Shown here: piece after piece, positions 51,092 to 63,182 of the stretch
How the letters are laid out: each line of letters starts with the position of its first letter
How positions within the stretch are numbered: position 1 is the stretch's first letter
NCBI RefSeq assembly: GCF_001512285.1
Contig: NZ_LNUV01000006.1
Span: 2,154,809 to 2,218,808 of the forward strand
DNA from: Arthrobacter sp. EpRS71
GTDB lineage: Bacteria; Actinomycetota; Actinomycetes; Actinomycetales; Micrococcaceae
Direction: 5' to 3'
Length of the DNA: 64,000 nt
The notes under the pieces: generated by a model
Database searches by the model: none
What the model was told of the DNA's origin: nothing
The model's input: the letters and a program-made list of their open reading frames with translations, nothing else
Program-made: the position numbers and the translations under genes

Positions 51092-51562
51092 TTACCAGCG
51101 GTAGTGTGCGAAGGCCTTGTTGGACTCGGCCATCTTGTGGGTGTCTTCGCGACGCTTCACAGCGGCACCAAGACCATTGGAGGCATCCAGGATTTCGTTC
51201 TGGAGGCGCTCGGTCATGGTCTTCTCCCGGCGGGCCTTGGAGTAGCCCACGAGCCAACGCAGAGCGAGGGCGGTGGAGCGACCCGGCTTGACCTCAACCG
51301 GAACCTGGTAGGTAGCGCCACCAACACGGCGTGAACGCACCTCGAGTGAAGGCTTGACGTTGTCCATGGCCTTCTTGAGAGCGGCAACGGGGTCGCCGCC
51401 GGACTTGGCACGTGCACCTTCGAGTGCGCCGTAAACGATGCGCTCTGCGGTGGACTTCTTGCCGTCAACAAGAACCTTGTTGATCAGCTGCGTGACCAAC
51501 GGGGAGCCGTAAACGGGATCGGAAACTAGCGGCCGCTTCGGGGCCGGACCCTTGCGAGGCAT
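51092..51562 (-). CDS. rpsG: 30S ribosomal protein S7
   Basis: A 156-residue S7, which nucleates assembly of the 30S head. Motifs: MPRKGPAPKRPLVSDPVYGS, VRSRRVGGATYQVPVEVKPG and LALRWLVGYSKARREKTM. The C-terminus FAHYRW is typical. It lies 1 base after rpsL. Confidence 0.98.
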   Translation of the reverse strand: MPRKGPAPKRPLVSDPVYGSPLVTQLINKVLVDGKKSTAERIVYGALEGARAKSGGDPVAALKKAMDNVKPSLEVRSRRVGGATYQVPVEVKPGRSTALALRWLVGYSKARREKTMTERLQNEILDASNGLGAAVKRREDTHKMAESNKAFAHYRW

Positions 51563-51563
51563 A

Positions 51564-51938
51564 TTACTTCTTCTCCATCTTTGCGCCGTAACGGCTGCGA
51601 GCCTGCTTGCGGTTCTTTACACCCTGGGTGTCAAGTGCGCCGCGGACGATCTTGTAGCGGACACCCGGAAGGTCCTTAACACGACCACCACGGACGAGCA
51701 CGATGGAGTGCTCCTGGAGGTTGTGGCCAACACCGGGGATGTAGGCGGTAACTTCCACGCCACCGTTGAGGCGCACACGTGCCACCTTACGGAGAGCCGA
51801 GTTCGGCTTCTTGGGGGTGGTGGTGTAAACGCGGGTGCAAACACCGCGGCGCATCGGGCTGCCCTTCAGCGCGGGAGCCTTGGTCTTGGAGACCTTCGGC
51901 GTGCGGCCCTTGCGGACCAGCTGGTTAATCGTAGGCAC
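51564..51938 (-). CDS. rpsL: 30S ribosomal protein S12
   Basis: A 124-residue S12 at the decoding centre. The start is GTG at 51938 (PTINQLVRKGRTPKVSKTKA), with GGAG 9 bases upstream; the frame is open to 52112 but that extension is not S12-like. The Lys residues at the streptomycin positions (TTTPKKPNSALRK and GGRVKDLPGVRYK) are wild type. First gene of the str operon. Confidence 0.97.
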   Translation of the reverse strand: MPTINQLVRKGRTPKVSKTKAPALKGSPMRRGVCTRVYTTTPKKPNSALRKVARVRLNGGVEVTAYIPGVGHNLQEHSIVLVRGGRVKDLPGVRYKIVRGALDTQGVKNRKQARSRYGAKMEKK

Positions 51939-52176
51939 TTTCGTGTTCTCCGTTGTTTGATCTCTGCCCCCACACACAGGCGCCAGCCTGCGTAAACGTG
52001 GGAACTTTGGCGTTGCTCGTGCAGCCGGCCGAAACTCCGGTAGGCGTGCAAAAGTGCGGCATTCGTTGCGCATGTTGCCCGCAACCCGGAAACAGGCTCC
52101 ACCCAGCACCATGAGAACAAAACCAAAATGATGCTGCGGCGGCCTTCATCCACTGCCACACAGAACAATTACCAAA

Positions 52177-52206
52177 AGTCTAGCACGGCTTGATCTAGGG
52201 CCTTAA
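52177..52206 (-). promoter_or_regulatory. Candidate rpsL promoter
   Basis: Minus-strand TTAAGG (-35) and TAGACT (-10), 18 bases apart, with TGC just before the -10 (extended -10). It lies 240 bases before rpsL and just after the second hairpin past rpoC. Confidence 0.45.
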
Positions 52207-52216
52207 TCGGGTGTAT

Positions 52217-52256
52217 GGAGGCCGACGGCGGAAGCCGGCTGCCGCCGTCGGCCTCC
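52217..52256 (-). terminator. Second hairpin after rpoC
   Basis: A perfect 15-bp stem, GGAGGCCGACGGCGG with CCGCCGTCGGCCTCC, around a 10-base loop. It stands about 40 bases beyond the first rpoC hairpin, a tandem arrangement that would insulate the rpsL promoter. Confidence 0.65.
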
Positions 52257-52295
52257 CCTCCCCGGGTTGTCCCGCAAGAGGGTGTTAACGGGTCA

Positions 52296-52321
52296 GGCCC
52301 CGCACTCGAAAGTGCGGGGCC
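52296..52321 (-). terminator. First hairpin after rpoC
   Basis: GGCCCCGCACT pairs perfectly with AGTGCGGGGCC around CGAA/TTCG, 25 bases past the rpoC stop. The minus-strand sequence that follows is not T-rich. Confidence 0.75.
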
Positions 52322-52346
52322 GGACCTTACAGCTTCACCTTACGCG

Positions 52347-56246
<3,900 letters not shown>

Positions 56247-56307
56247 ATGGTCCCTGTTCTCTCTTGTTCTCTAAATTCTGAAGTCTTGGTTACGGGAAGA
56301 GGGAGCC

Positions 56308-56344
56308 GTTCCGACGGACAGACGTTGAGGCTGTCCGCCGGAAC
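56308..56344 (-). promoter_or_regulatory. Strong hairpin in rpoB-rpoC spacer
   Basis: GTTCCGGCGGACAG pairs with CTGTCCGTCGGAAC (one G-U pair) around a 9-base loop on the minus strand, starting 5 bases after the rpoB stop. No U-tract follows. Possible mRNA processing or stability element between two genes needed in equal amounts. Confidence 0.55.
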
Positions 56345-56349
56345 AGCTG

Positions 56350-59300
56350 CTAGACCTCTTCTACGGAACTGGGCTCTGCACGAGACAGATCGATGCCCAG
56401 TTCTTCCGCAGCCGTGAAGACTGCGTCATCAGAGTCACGCATTTCGATCGTGGTTCCGTCGGTGGAAAGAACTTCCACGTTCAGGCACAACGACTGCATT
56501 TCCTTGATCAAGACCTTGAAGGACTCGGGAACGCCAGGCTCAGGGATGTTCTCGCCCTTGACGATGGCTTCGTAGACCTTCACACGACCATGGATGTCAT
56601 CCGACTTGATCGTGAGGAGTTCCTGAAGGGTGTAAGCGGCACCGTAAGCTTCGAGCGCCCACACTTCCATTTCACCGAAGCGCTGGCCACCGAACTGAGC
56701 CTTACCACCCAGCGGCTGCTGCGTGATCATGGAGTACGGGCCGGTGGAGCGCGCGTGGATCTTGTCGTCCACCAAGTGGTGGAGCTTCAGGATGTACATG
56801 TAACCGACGGAGATCGGATCCGGGAACGGCTCGCCGGAGCGGCCGTCAAACAGACGGGTCTTGCCGGAGGAGTCGATCAGGCGGTCGCCGTCGCGGGTCA
56901 CGTTGGTGGAGTCAAGCAGGCCCGTGATCTCTTCTTCGCGGGCGCCATCGAACACCGGGGTGGCAACGGTGGTCTGGCCGGTTTCACGGGGCAGGTTGGG
57001 CAGGTTCTTGACCCACTCCGGCTCGCCTTCGATCTTCCAACCGGTCTTGGCAACCCAACCGAGGTGGGTTTCCAGGACCTGGCCAACGTTCATTCGACCC
57101 GGAACACCAAGCGGGTTCAGGACGATGTCCACCGGGGTACCGTCTGCAAGGAAGGGCATGTCCTCGATCGGAAGGATCTTGGAGATAACACCCTTGTTGC
57201 CGTGACGGCCGGCGAGCTTGTCGCCGTCGGTGATCTTACGCTTGGCTGCAACGTAGACGCGGACCAGCTGGTTCACGCCCGGGGGCAGTTCGTCGTCGTT
57301 GTCGCGGTCGAAGACGCGCACGCCGATGACCGTACCGGACTCGCCGTGGGGCACCTTCAGGGAGGTGTCGCGGACTTCGCGGGACTTCTCACCGAAGATG
57401 GCGCGGAGGAGGCGCTCTTCCGGGGTCAGTTCGGTTTCACCCTTAGGGGTGACCTTTCCAACCAGGATGTCGCCGGCTTCAACCTCGGCACCGATGTGGA
57501 TGATGCCGCGCTCGTCCAGGCCTGCAAGGACTTCCTCGGACACGTTGGGGATGTCACGCGTGATTTCCTCGGCACCAAGCTTGGTGTCGCGGGCATCAAT
57601 TTCGTGCTCCTCGATGTGGATGGAGGAAAGAACATCCTCAGCAACGATGCGCTGGGACAGGATGATGGCGTCCTCGAAGTTGTGGCCTTCCCATGACATG
57701 AATGCCACGAGCAGGTTCTTACCGAGGGCAAGCTCACCCTGGTCCGTTGCGGGACCGTCGGCGATGATGCCGCCAACTTCCAGACGCTGGCCTTCGTTGA
57801 CCAGCACGCGGTGGTTGTAGCAGTTGCCCTGGTTGGAACGGGCGAACTTGTTGATGCGGTAGTTGGTCTCGGTACCGTCGTCGTTGATCATCACAACGAG
57901 CTCGGCGGAAACCTCGGTGACCACACCTGCCTTCTTCGCGATGACAACGTCACCGGCGTCGACAGCTGCTGCGCGCTCCATGCCGGTGCCCACGAAAGGA
58001 GCCTCGGAACGGACCAGCGGCACGGCCTGACGCTGCATGTTGGCACCCATAAGTGCGCGGTTGGCGTCGTCATGCTCAAGGAACGGAATCAGGGCTGTTG
58101 CCACGGAAACCATCTGGCGCGGGGAAACGTCCATGAACTGAACGTCTGCAGCGGGAACCAGAACGGGCTCGCCTCCACCACCACGGGCACGGACCAGGAC
58201 GGTCTCTTCCGAGAACTTCTTGTCAGCATCCAGCGGAGCGTTGGCCTGTGCAATCAGGACCTCTGCTTCGTCGTCAGCCGTGAGGTACTGGACCTCGTCG
58301 GAAACGACGCCTTCGGCAACCAGACGGTACGGCGTCTCGATGAAACCGAACGGGTTGATGCGGCCGTAGGAAGCCAGCGAGCCGATCAAACCAATGTTCG
58401 GGCCTTCAGGAGTTTCGATGGGGCACATACGTCCGTAGTGGGACGGGTGAACGTCTCGAACTTCCATGCCTGCACGGTCACGGGACAGACCACCCGGGCC
58501 AAGTGCCGACAGGCGGCGCTTGTGGGTCAGACCCGAGAGCGGGTTGTTCTGGTCCATGAACTGCGACAGCTGGGATGTTCCGAAGAACTCCTTGATTGCT
58601 GCCACAACGGGACGGATGTTGATCAGTGTCTGCGGCGTAATGGCCTCGACGTCCTGCGTGGTCATGCGTTCGCGAACGACGCGTTCCATGCGGGAAAGAC
58701 CGGTGCGGACCTGGTTCTCGATCAGTTCGCCCACGGCGCGGATGCGACGGTTGCCGAAGTGGTCGATGTCGTCGACGTCAACGCGGAGCTCGTGGTCTTC
58801 GCCGTCGCGCTTGCCCATGAGAGTCTTCTCGCCGGCGTGAAGCGCAACGAGGAACTTGATCATGGCAACGATGTCTTCAACGTGCAGGACCGAGGCTTCC
58901 TTGTCACCAAGGGAGCGGTCGATGCCGAGCTTGCGGTTGATCTTGTAACGGCCAACCTTGGCAAGATCGTAGCGCTTGGCGTTGAAGTACAGGTTGTCCA
59001 GCAGGGACTGGGCAGCCTCAACTGTGGGCGGCTCGCCCGGACGCAGCTTGCGGTAGATGTCCAGAAGCGCGTCTTCGCGGGTTTCGGTGGCGTCCTTCTC
59101 CAGCGTTGCACGCATGGAGTCGTACTGGCCGAACTCTTCCAGGATCTGGCCTTCGGTCCAGCCGAGGGCCTTCAGGAGAACCGTCACCGACTGCTTACGC
59201 TTACGGTCGAGGCGAACGCCGACCTGATCGCGCTTGTCGATTTCGAGTTCAAACCATGCACCACGGGACGGGATGATCTTCGCAGTGAAGATGTCCTTGT

Positions 59301-59856
59301 CACTGGTCTTGTCAGCGGTGCGCTCGAAGTAGGCGCCCGGTGAACGGACCAACTGGGAGACAACGACGCGCTCGGTGCCGTTGACGACGAACGTTCCCTT
59401 TTCAGTCATGAGGGGAAAGTCGCCCATGAACACGGTCTGCTGCTTGATTTCGCCCGTGTTGTTGTTCATGAACTCGGCCTTGACATACAGCGGTGCCGAG
59501 TAAGTGGCGTCACGGTCTTTGCATTCGGCCATGGTGTACTTCGGGTCAGCGAACTCCGGCTCCGAGAAGCTCAGGGACATGGTGCCCTGGAAGTCCTCGA
59601 TAGGGGAGATCTCTTCGAAGATGTCGGCAAGTCCGGAGCTGGTGGCGACGCTGAGGTCGCCCTCCTCGACAGCCTTCGCTACCCGCGCCTGCCAGCGTTC
59701 GTTTCCGACCAGCCAGTCAAAGCTGTCGGTTTGCAGGGCGAGAAGATTCGGAACATCAAGGGGTTCGTGAATCTTTGCGAATGAGAGGCGGCGGGTGGCA
59801 CCATCGGTGCTTGCCGTGTTAGCGGTTTCGTTATTAGAGGTGCTCGAGGCGACCAA
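56350..59856 (-). CDS. rpoB: DNA-directed RNA polymerase beta subunit
   Basis: A 1168-residue beta subunit. The rifampicin region (about residues 425-455) reads FGTSQLSQFMDQNNPLSG, then LTHKRRLSALGPGG, with the Asp, His and Ser resistance positions all wild type. RHGNKGVISKILPIEDMPF and the C-terminal GGKAQFGGQRFGEMEVWALE are intact. The start is taken as TTG at 59856 (VASSTSNNETANT), which has GGAAGGA 6 bases upstream; a GTG at 59871 is the alternative. It is separated from rplL by the plus-strand thiolase and YbaK genes, unlike the usual rplJ-rplL-rpoB order. Confidence 0.97.
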   Translation of the reverse strand: MVASSTSNNETANTASTDGATRRLSFAKIHEPLDVPNLLALQTDSFDWLVGNERWQARVAKAVEEGDLSVATSSGLADIFEEISPIEDFQGTMSLSFSEPEFADPKYTMAECKDRDATYSAPLYVKAEFMNNNTGEIKQQTVFMGDFPLMTEKGTFVVNGTERVVVSQLVRSPGAYFERTADKTSDKDIFTAKIIPSRGAWFELEIDKRDQVGVRLDRKRKQSVTVLLKALGWTEGQILEEFGQYDSMRATLEKDATETREDALLDIYRKLRPGEPPTVEAAQSLLDNLYFNAKRYDLAKVGRYKINRKLGIDRSLGDKEASVLHVEDIVAMIKFLVALHAGEKTLMGKRDGEDHELRVDVDDIDHFGNRRIRAVGELIENQVRTGLSRMERVVRERMTTQDVEAITPQTLINIRPVVAAIKEFFGTSQLSQFMDQNNPLSGLTHKRRLSALGPGGLSRDRAGMEVRDVHPSHYGRMCPIETPEGPNIGLIGSLASYGRINPFGFIETPYRLVAEGVVSDEVQYLTADDEAEVLIAQANAPLDADKKFSEETVLVRARGGGGEPVLVPAADVQFMDVSPRQMVSVATALIPFLEHDDANRALMGANMQRQAVPLVRSEAPFVGTGMERAAAVDAGDVVIAKKAGVVTEVSAELVVMINDDGTETNYRINKFARSNQGNCYNHRVLVNEGQRLEVGGIIADGPATDQGELALGKNLLVAFMSWEGHNFEDAIILSQRIVAEDVLSSIHIEEHEIDARDTKLGAEEITRDIPNVSEEVLAGLDERGIIHIGAEVEAGDILVGKVTPKGETELTPEERLLRAIFGEKSREVRDTSLKVPHGESGTVIGVRVFDRDNDDELPPGVNQLVRVYVAAKRKITDGDKLAGRHGNKGVISKILPIEDMPFLADGTPVDIVLNPLGVPGRMNVGQVLETHLGWVAKTGWKIEGEPEWVKNLPNLPRETGQTTVATPVFDGAREEEITGLLDSTNVTRDGDRLIDSSGKTRLFDGRSGEPFPDPISVGYMYILKLHHLVDDKIHARSTGPYSMITQQPLGGKAQFGGQRFGEMEVWALEAYGAAYTLQELLTIKSDDIHGRVKVYEAIVKGENIPEPGVPESFKVLIKEMQSLCLNVEVLSTDGTTIEMRDSDDAVFTAAEELGIDLSRAEPSSVEEV

Positions 59857-59942
59857 GAGGGATCCTTCCACAGACCTTCAGGCGTTTTCAGATCTCCCCC
59901 GTTTGCATTCTGCAGAGTGCTCCGCAGAATACTTGTTCCGGT

Positions 59943-59955
59943 TCCGCTATATGAC
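59943..59955 (-). promoter_or_regulatory. GTCATATAGCGGA element upstream of rpoB (copy 1)
   Basis: Identical over 13 bases to the element at 21797-21809 before rpoA. It lies 87 bases upstream of the rpoB start. Variant copies lie at 59967-59977 (TCATAAAGCGG) and 60032-60042 (TCATATAGCGG). Confidence 0.45.
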
Positions 59956-59966
59956 CCGGACCCAGA

Positions 59967-59977
59967 CCGCTTTATGA
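59967..59977 (-). repeat. TCATAAAGCGG, variant copy 2
   Basis: Matches the rpoB/rpoA element at 10 of 11 bases and starts 23 bases from copy 1. Confidence 0.35.
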
Positions 59978-60031
59978 CAATGCACGTTGTAGGAACGGCA
60001 CGTCAAGGACGCAGCTGAGAGGTAAAGCCCA

Positions 60032-60042
60032 CCGCTATATGA
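60032..60042 (-). repeat. TCATATAGCGG, copy 3
   Basis: Exact 11-base match to the core of the rpoB/rpoA element, same orientation, 65 bases from copy 2 and downstream of the candidate rpoB promoter. Confidence 0.4.
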
Positions 60043-60099
60043 AGGCTGAAGGTTAACAGGGAAGACGCAAATATCTACAATACGGCAAAGCAGCCTTCC

Positions 60100-60128
60100 T
60101 GTCTACCCCAGATCGTCCGTGATTGCAA
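60100..60128 (-). promoter_or_regulatory. Candidate rpoB promoter
   Basis: Minus-strand TTGCAA (-35) and TAGACA (-10) with a 17-base spacer, 244 bases upstream of the rpoB start. This is the best sigma-A-like match in the region and would give a leader of about 235 bases carrying all three repeated elements. Confidence 0.5.
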
Positions 60129-60283
60129 GCACGGTTGCTGCAGGCACCAATACCTATGGAAGTCTTCCGAGAAGAGGGGAAGACCCGCCAGGAATGGGAC
60201 CCACGGCACAATTGTTGACGTGGTGGGCCGTGCCGCGCTCCGCGATAGCCTTGCTACACCACTCCCGGATCGGAAGAGAGACC

Positions 60284-61483
60284 ATGACCAACTCCGCTGA
60301 CGACAATGACGTTGTCATCCTTGCTGCTTCCCGCACCCCACAGGGTCGGCTCAACGGACAATTGGCGGGATTCACCGCCGTCGACCTTGGCGCTCATGCC
60401 ATAACCGCCGCTTTGGCGGCCAGCGGGCTAAAAGCCGAACAGGTGGACGCCGTCATCATGGGCCAGGTGCTTCAGGCCGGCACGGGTCAAAATCCGGCCC
60501 GGCAAAGCGCCATCGCCGCCGGTGTTGGTTGGAACATCCCTGCCGTTACCATCAACAAGGTCTGTCTCTCCGGGCTCACCGCAGTAATAGATGCCGCCCG
60601 CATGATCCGCAGCGGTGACGCCACGGTGGTTGTTGCCGGCGGACAGGAATCCATGACCAGGGCCCCGCACCTCCTCCCCGGGTCCCGCCAAGGCTGGACG
60701 TACGGAGCCATCCAAGCACTGGATGTCGCCGCCCATGATGGCCTCACCGACGCCTTCGACGGACAGTCCATGGGCTTATCCACCGAAACGAAGAACGTCA
60801 CCCTCGGCATTGACCGCAAGGCCCAGGACGAAGTTGCCGCGGCTTCCCACCAGCGCGCCGCTGCCGCCATCGCGGACGGAACCTTCGACGTCGAAATCGC
60901 TCCGGTACGCGTCAAGCAGCGCAAGGGTGACCCCCTGGTGCTCACCACCGATGAAGGCGTCAGGCCCAACACCTCGGTGGAGACACTGGCACCGCTCAAG
61001 GCGGCGTTCGCCACCGACGGCACCATCACGGCCGGCAACTCCTCTCCCCTGTCCGACGGCGCCTCCGCACTGGTGCTGACCAGCCGCCGGTTCGCCAAGG
61101 ACAACGGGCTGGACTACCTCGCTGTTGTTGGAAAGCCCGGACAGGTTGCCGGACCTGACAACTCGCTTCATTCCCAACCGTCGAACGCCATTGCGCAGGC
61201 CTTGAAACGTGCGGGCTGGACGGCGGAGGACTTGGATTTCATCGAAATCAACGAGGCCTTCGGCTCAGTGGCCGTACAGTCCCTCAAGGATCTCCACTAC
61301 CCCTTGGAGAAGTGCAACATCCATGGCGGCGCCATCGCGTTGGGCCATCCCATTGGGGCGTCCGGAGCACGGCTCGCGTTGCACGCCGCGCACGAACTCA
61401 AGCGCAGGGGAACCGGAAAAGCGGCTGTCTCCCTTTGCGGAGGCGGAGGTCAGGGTGAAGCCCTCCTCCTGTACCGCGACTAG
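60284..61483 (+). CDS. Acetyl-CoA C-acetyltransferase / thiolase
   Basis: A 399-residue thiolase. Catalytic Cys in NKVCLSGLTAVIDAARMI (about residue 90), the His in NEAFGSVAVQ (about 329-338) and GGAIALGHPIGASGAR, and the second Cys in SLCGGGGQGEALL are present. The family covers both acetoacetyl-CoA formation and beta-ketoacyl-CoA cleavage; sequence alone does not choose, though length suits acetyl-CoA acetyltransferases. The ATG at 60284 has GGAAGAGAG upstream; the longer frame to 60119 is not thiolase-like. It is followed 26 bases later by the YbaK gene. Confidence 0.93.
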   Translation: MTNSADDNDVVILAASRTPQGRLNGQLAGFTAVDLGAHAITAALAASGLKAEQVDAVIMGQVLQAGTGQNPARQSAIAAGVGWNIPAVTINKVCLSGLTAVIDAARMIRSGDATVVVAGGQESMTRAPHLLPGSRQGWTYGAIQALDVAAHDGLTDAFDGQSMGLSTETKNVTLGIDRKAQDEVAAASHQRAAAAIADGTFDVEIAPVRVKQRKGDPLVLTTDEGVRPNTSVETLAPLKAAFATDGTITAGNSSPLSDGASALVLTSRRFAKDNGLDYLAVVGKPGQVAGPDNSLHSQPSNAIAQALKRAGWTAEDLDFIEINEAFGSVAVQSLKDLHYPLEKCNIHGGAIALGHPIGASGARLALHAAHELKRRGTGKAAVSLCGGGGQGEALLLYRD

Positions 61484-61509
61484 AAGGAACACGACTGAAA
61501 GGAGTCGGC

Positions 61510-61992
61510 ATGACTGAAGCTATGACCGACGGAGCCGAGCGATTCCTGTCTGACGCCGCCGCGCGCGGACTGGACGTTGACGTCGTCGAGCGTCCTGCGG
61601 CACGGAGCCTGGAAGAAGCGGCCGGCATCCTGGGCATCAGCCCGGCAGACATCGTGAAGTCATTGGTGGTCAAGCACCGCGACGGCAGCTTCCTATTCGC
61701 GCTCATTCCCGGGGATCGCCAGATCTCGTGGCCCAAGCTGCGTGCGTTGGTGGGCGTCAATAAGCTCTCGCTCCCCCACGCCGACGTTGCCTTGGCCGCC
61801 ACCGGTTATGAACGCGGCACCATCACTCCGCTGGGCAGCACCACCGCCTGGCCTGTGTATGCCGATGCCACCATTACCGGGCGTCGCATTTCCATGGGTG
61901 CCGGGGCACACGGTCGGAGCGCGTTCGTGGACGCGGATGCACTCACCGCAGCCCTCGGCGCGGTAGTCGCGGACATCAGCGAACCCAACTAA
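61510..61992 (+). CDS. YbaK/ProX-type aminoacyl-tRNA deacylase
   Basis: A 160-residue YbaK/EbsC-family protein that probably clears mischarged tRNA. Family segments: EEAAGILGISPADIVKSLVV with the conserved Lys, ALIPGDRQISWPKLRALVG, and GYERGTITPLGS with the conserved Gly/Pro loop. Which tRNA (Cys-tRNAPro or another) is not clear. The ATG at 61510 has AAAGGAG upstream. It follows the thiolase gene and precedes a long perfect inverted repeat. Confidence 0.9.
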   Translation: MTEAMTDGAERFLSDAAARGLDVDVVERPAARSLEEAAGILGISPADIVKSLVVKHRDGSFLFALIPGDRQISWPKLRALVGVNKLSLPHADVALAATGYERGTITPLGSTTAWPVYADATITGRRISMGAGAHGRSAFVDADALTAALGAVVADISEPN

Positions 61993-61995
61993 GTA

Positions 61996-62037
61996 GCAGT
62001 TCAGGTCGTTCTGAGCTGTCAGAACGACCTGAACTGC
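61996..62037. terminator. 19-bp perfect inverted repeat after the YbaK gene
   Basis: GCAGTTCAGGTCGTTCTGA pairs exactly with TCAGAACGACCTGAACTGC around a GCTG loop, directly after the plus-strand YbaK stop. No T-tract follows, so termination is plausible but not certain. Confidence 0.6.
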
Positions 62038-62077
62038 GACCTACTTGGGTGCACGAAACGTTGGTGAGTTAAACGCA

Positions 62078-62120
62078 GGAAGCCCCGCCCGGTTCCTCTG
62101 ACGGAACGGGCGGGGCTTCC
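62078..62120 (-). terminator. rplL terminator
   Basis: GGAAGCCCCGCCCG pairs with CGGGCGGGGCTTCC, continued by GTTCC/GGAAC, with a 6-base loop, 15 bases past the rplL stop. It ends the rplJ-rplL transcript before rpoB, which lies 2 kb away. Confidence 0.88.
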
Positions 62121-62134
62121 ACAAGCAAGACGAG

Positions 62135-62512
62135 TTACTTGAGGGTAACCGTAGCGCCAGCTTCTTCGAGCTGAGCCTTTGCCTTCTCGGCAGCTTCCTT
62201 CGTGGCGCCTTCGAGAACAGCCTTCGGTGCGCTGTCAACCAGGTCCTTGGCTTCCTTGAGGCCGAGGGAGGTGATGGCGCGAACTTCCTTGATCACTGCG
62301 ATCTTCTTGTCGCCAGCAGCTTCGAGAACGACGTCGAATTCGGTCTTCTCTTCAGCAGCTTCAGCAGCACCGCCGGCAGCGGGGCCAGCAACTGCAACAG
62401 CAGCAGCCGTAACTTCGAAGGTCTCTTCGAAGAGCTTGACGAACTCGGAGAGCTCGATGATGGTCAGTTCCTTGAAAGCTTCAATGAGCTCTTCGTTGCT
62501 GAGCTTCGCCAT
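62135..62512 (-). CDS. rplL: 50S ribosomal protein L7/L12
   Basis: A 125-residue stalk protein that recruits elongation factors. The N-terminal dimerisation part (AKLSNEELIEAFKELTIIEL) is followed by an Ala/Gly-rich hinge (AAAVAVAGPAAGGAAEA) and the C-terminal domain (VIKEVRAITSLGLKEAKDLV, APKAVLEGATKEAAEKAKAQ). GGAAGGA precedes the ATG. It follows rplJ by 76 bases. Confidence 0.98.
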   Translation of the reverse strand: MAKLSNEELIEAFKELTIIELSEFVKLFEETFEVTAAAVAVAGPAAGGAAEAAEEKTEFDVVLEAAGDKKIAVIKEVRAITSLGLKEAKDLVDSAPKAVLEGATKEAAEKAKAQLEEAGATVTLK

Positions 62513-62588
62513 GGTGGCGTCCTTCCATTAGTTGGCGCAGATCCGGGCTAAACCGGTCCATGCACCAGAGTTTGATTGAGGGGAGAAC

Positions 62589-63182
62589 TTAGTTCTCTTC
62601 GGTTGCAGCTTCAGCGGCTTCGGCCGGAGCCGCAACCTCTTCAGCAGCAGCCTCTTCAGCGGCCGGAGCTTCTTCAGCGGCCGGTGCAGATGCGCCGCCC
62701 TCTTCTTCAAGCTTGAGGCGCAGGGCGTCGATGATGCGTGCAGCAGCGGATGCGGGAGCCTTGAGGACACCAGCAACACGTGCAAGCTGCAGCTCGCGGG
62801 ACTCGAGGGCTGCCAGTGCGGCAACTCCTGCTGCGTCCAATGCCTTGCCTTCGAAGACGCCGGTCTTGATAACCAGCTGCTTGTTGGCCTTGGCAAAGTC
62901 CGTCAGGCTCTTGGCAGCAGCAACAGCGTCACCCTTGATGAAGGCGATTGCAGTGGGGCCGGCGAGCTGATCGTTGAATGCTTCAACTCCAGCTTCCTTG
63001 GCTGCAATGGCACTCAGGGTGTTCTTGACGACCGAGAACTTGGTGTCCTGGCCGAGCGCAACACGCAGTTCCTTGAGCTGTGCAACAGTGAGCCCGCGGT
63101 ATTCGGTCAGGACAGCCGCGTTCGATTCCTTGAAATCGTTGGTGATCTCCGCAACAGCGGAAACCTTGCTAGGCGTTGTCAT
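62589..63182 (-). CDS. rplJ: 50S ribosomal protein L10
   Basis: A 197-residue L10, the stalk base that holds L7/L12 dimers. Motifs: AVLTEYRGLTVAQLKELRVA, VVKNTLSAIAAKEAGVEAFN and IDALRLKLEEEGG. Residues ~165-197 are an Ala/Glu/Pro-rich tail longer than in E. coli (165 residues). GGAAGGAGGGTT before the ATG is a very strong ribosome-binding site. A terminator hairpin lies 60 bases upstream in the leader. Confidence 0.97.
   Translation of the reverse strand: MTTPSKVSAVAEITNDFKESNAAVLTEYRGLTVAQLKELRVALGQDTKFSVVKNTLSAIAAKEAGVEAFNDQLAGPTAIAFIKGDAVAAAKSLTDFAKANKQLVIKTGVFEGKALDAAGVAALAALESRELQLARVAGVLKAPASAAARIIDALRLKLEEEGGASAPAAEEAPAAEEAAAEEVAAPAEAAEAATEEN

Larger units (their letters stand above)
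51939..52346 (-). other. rpoC-rpsL intergenic region
   Basis: This 408-base region contains two successive hairpins after rpoC (52296-52321, 52217-52256), the candidate rpsL promoter (52177-52206) and an rpsL leader of roughly 230 bases. No gene is supported. Confidence 0.5.
59857..60283. other. Divergent region between rpoB and thiolase gene
   Basis: These 427 bases hold the rpoB promoter and long leader (minus) and the thiolase promoter (plus). Seen in it: a hairpin GTATTCTGC/GCAGAATGC at 59905-59932; three copies of a TCATATAGCGG-like element; and a good sigma-A-like promoter at 60100-60128. No gene is supported. Confidence 0.5.

Noticed and set aside
47711..51334. 1207-codon frame antisense to tuf, fusA and rpsG
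   Set aside because: It spans three certain genes and their spacers on the opposite strand; long antisense frames are expected in high-GC DNA.
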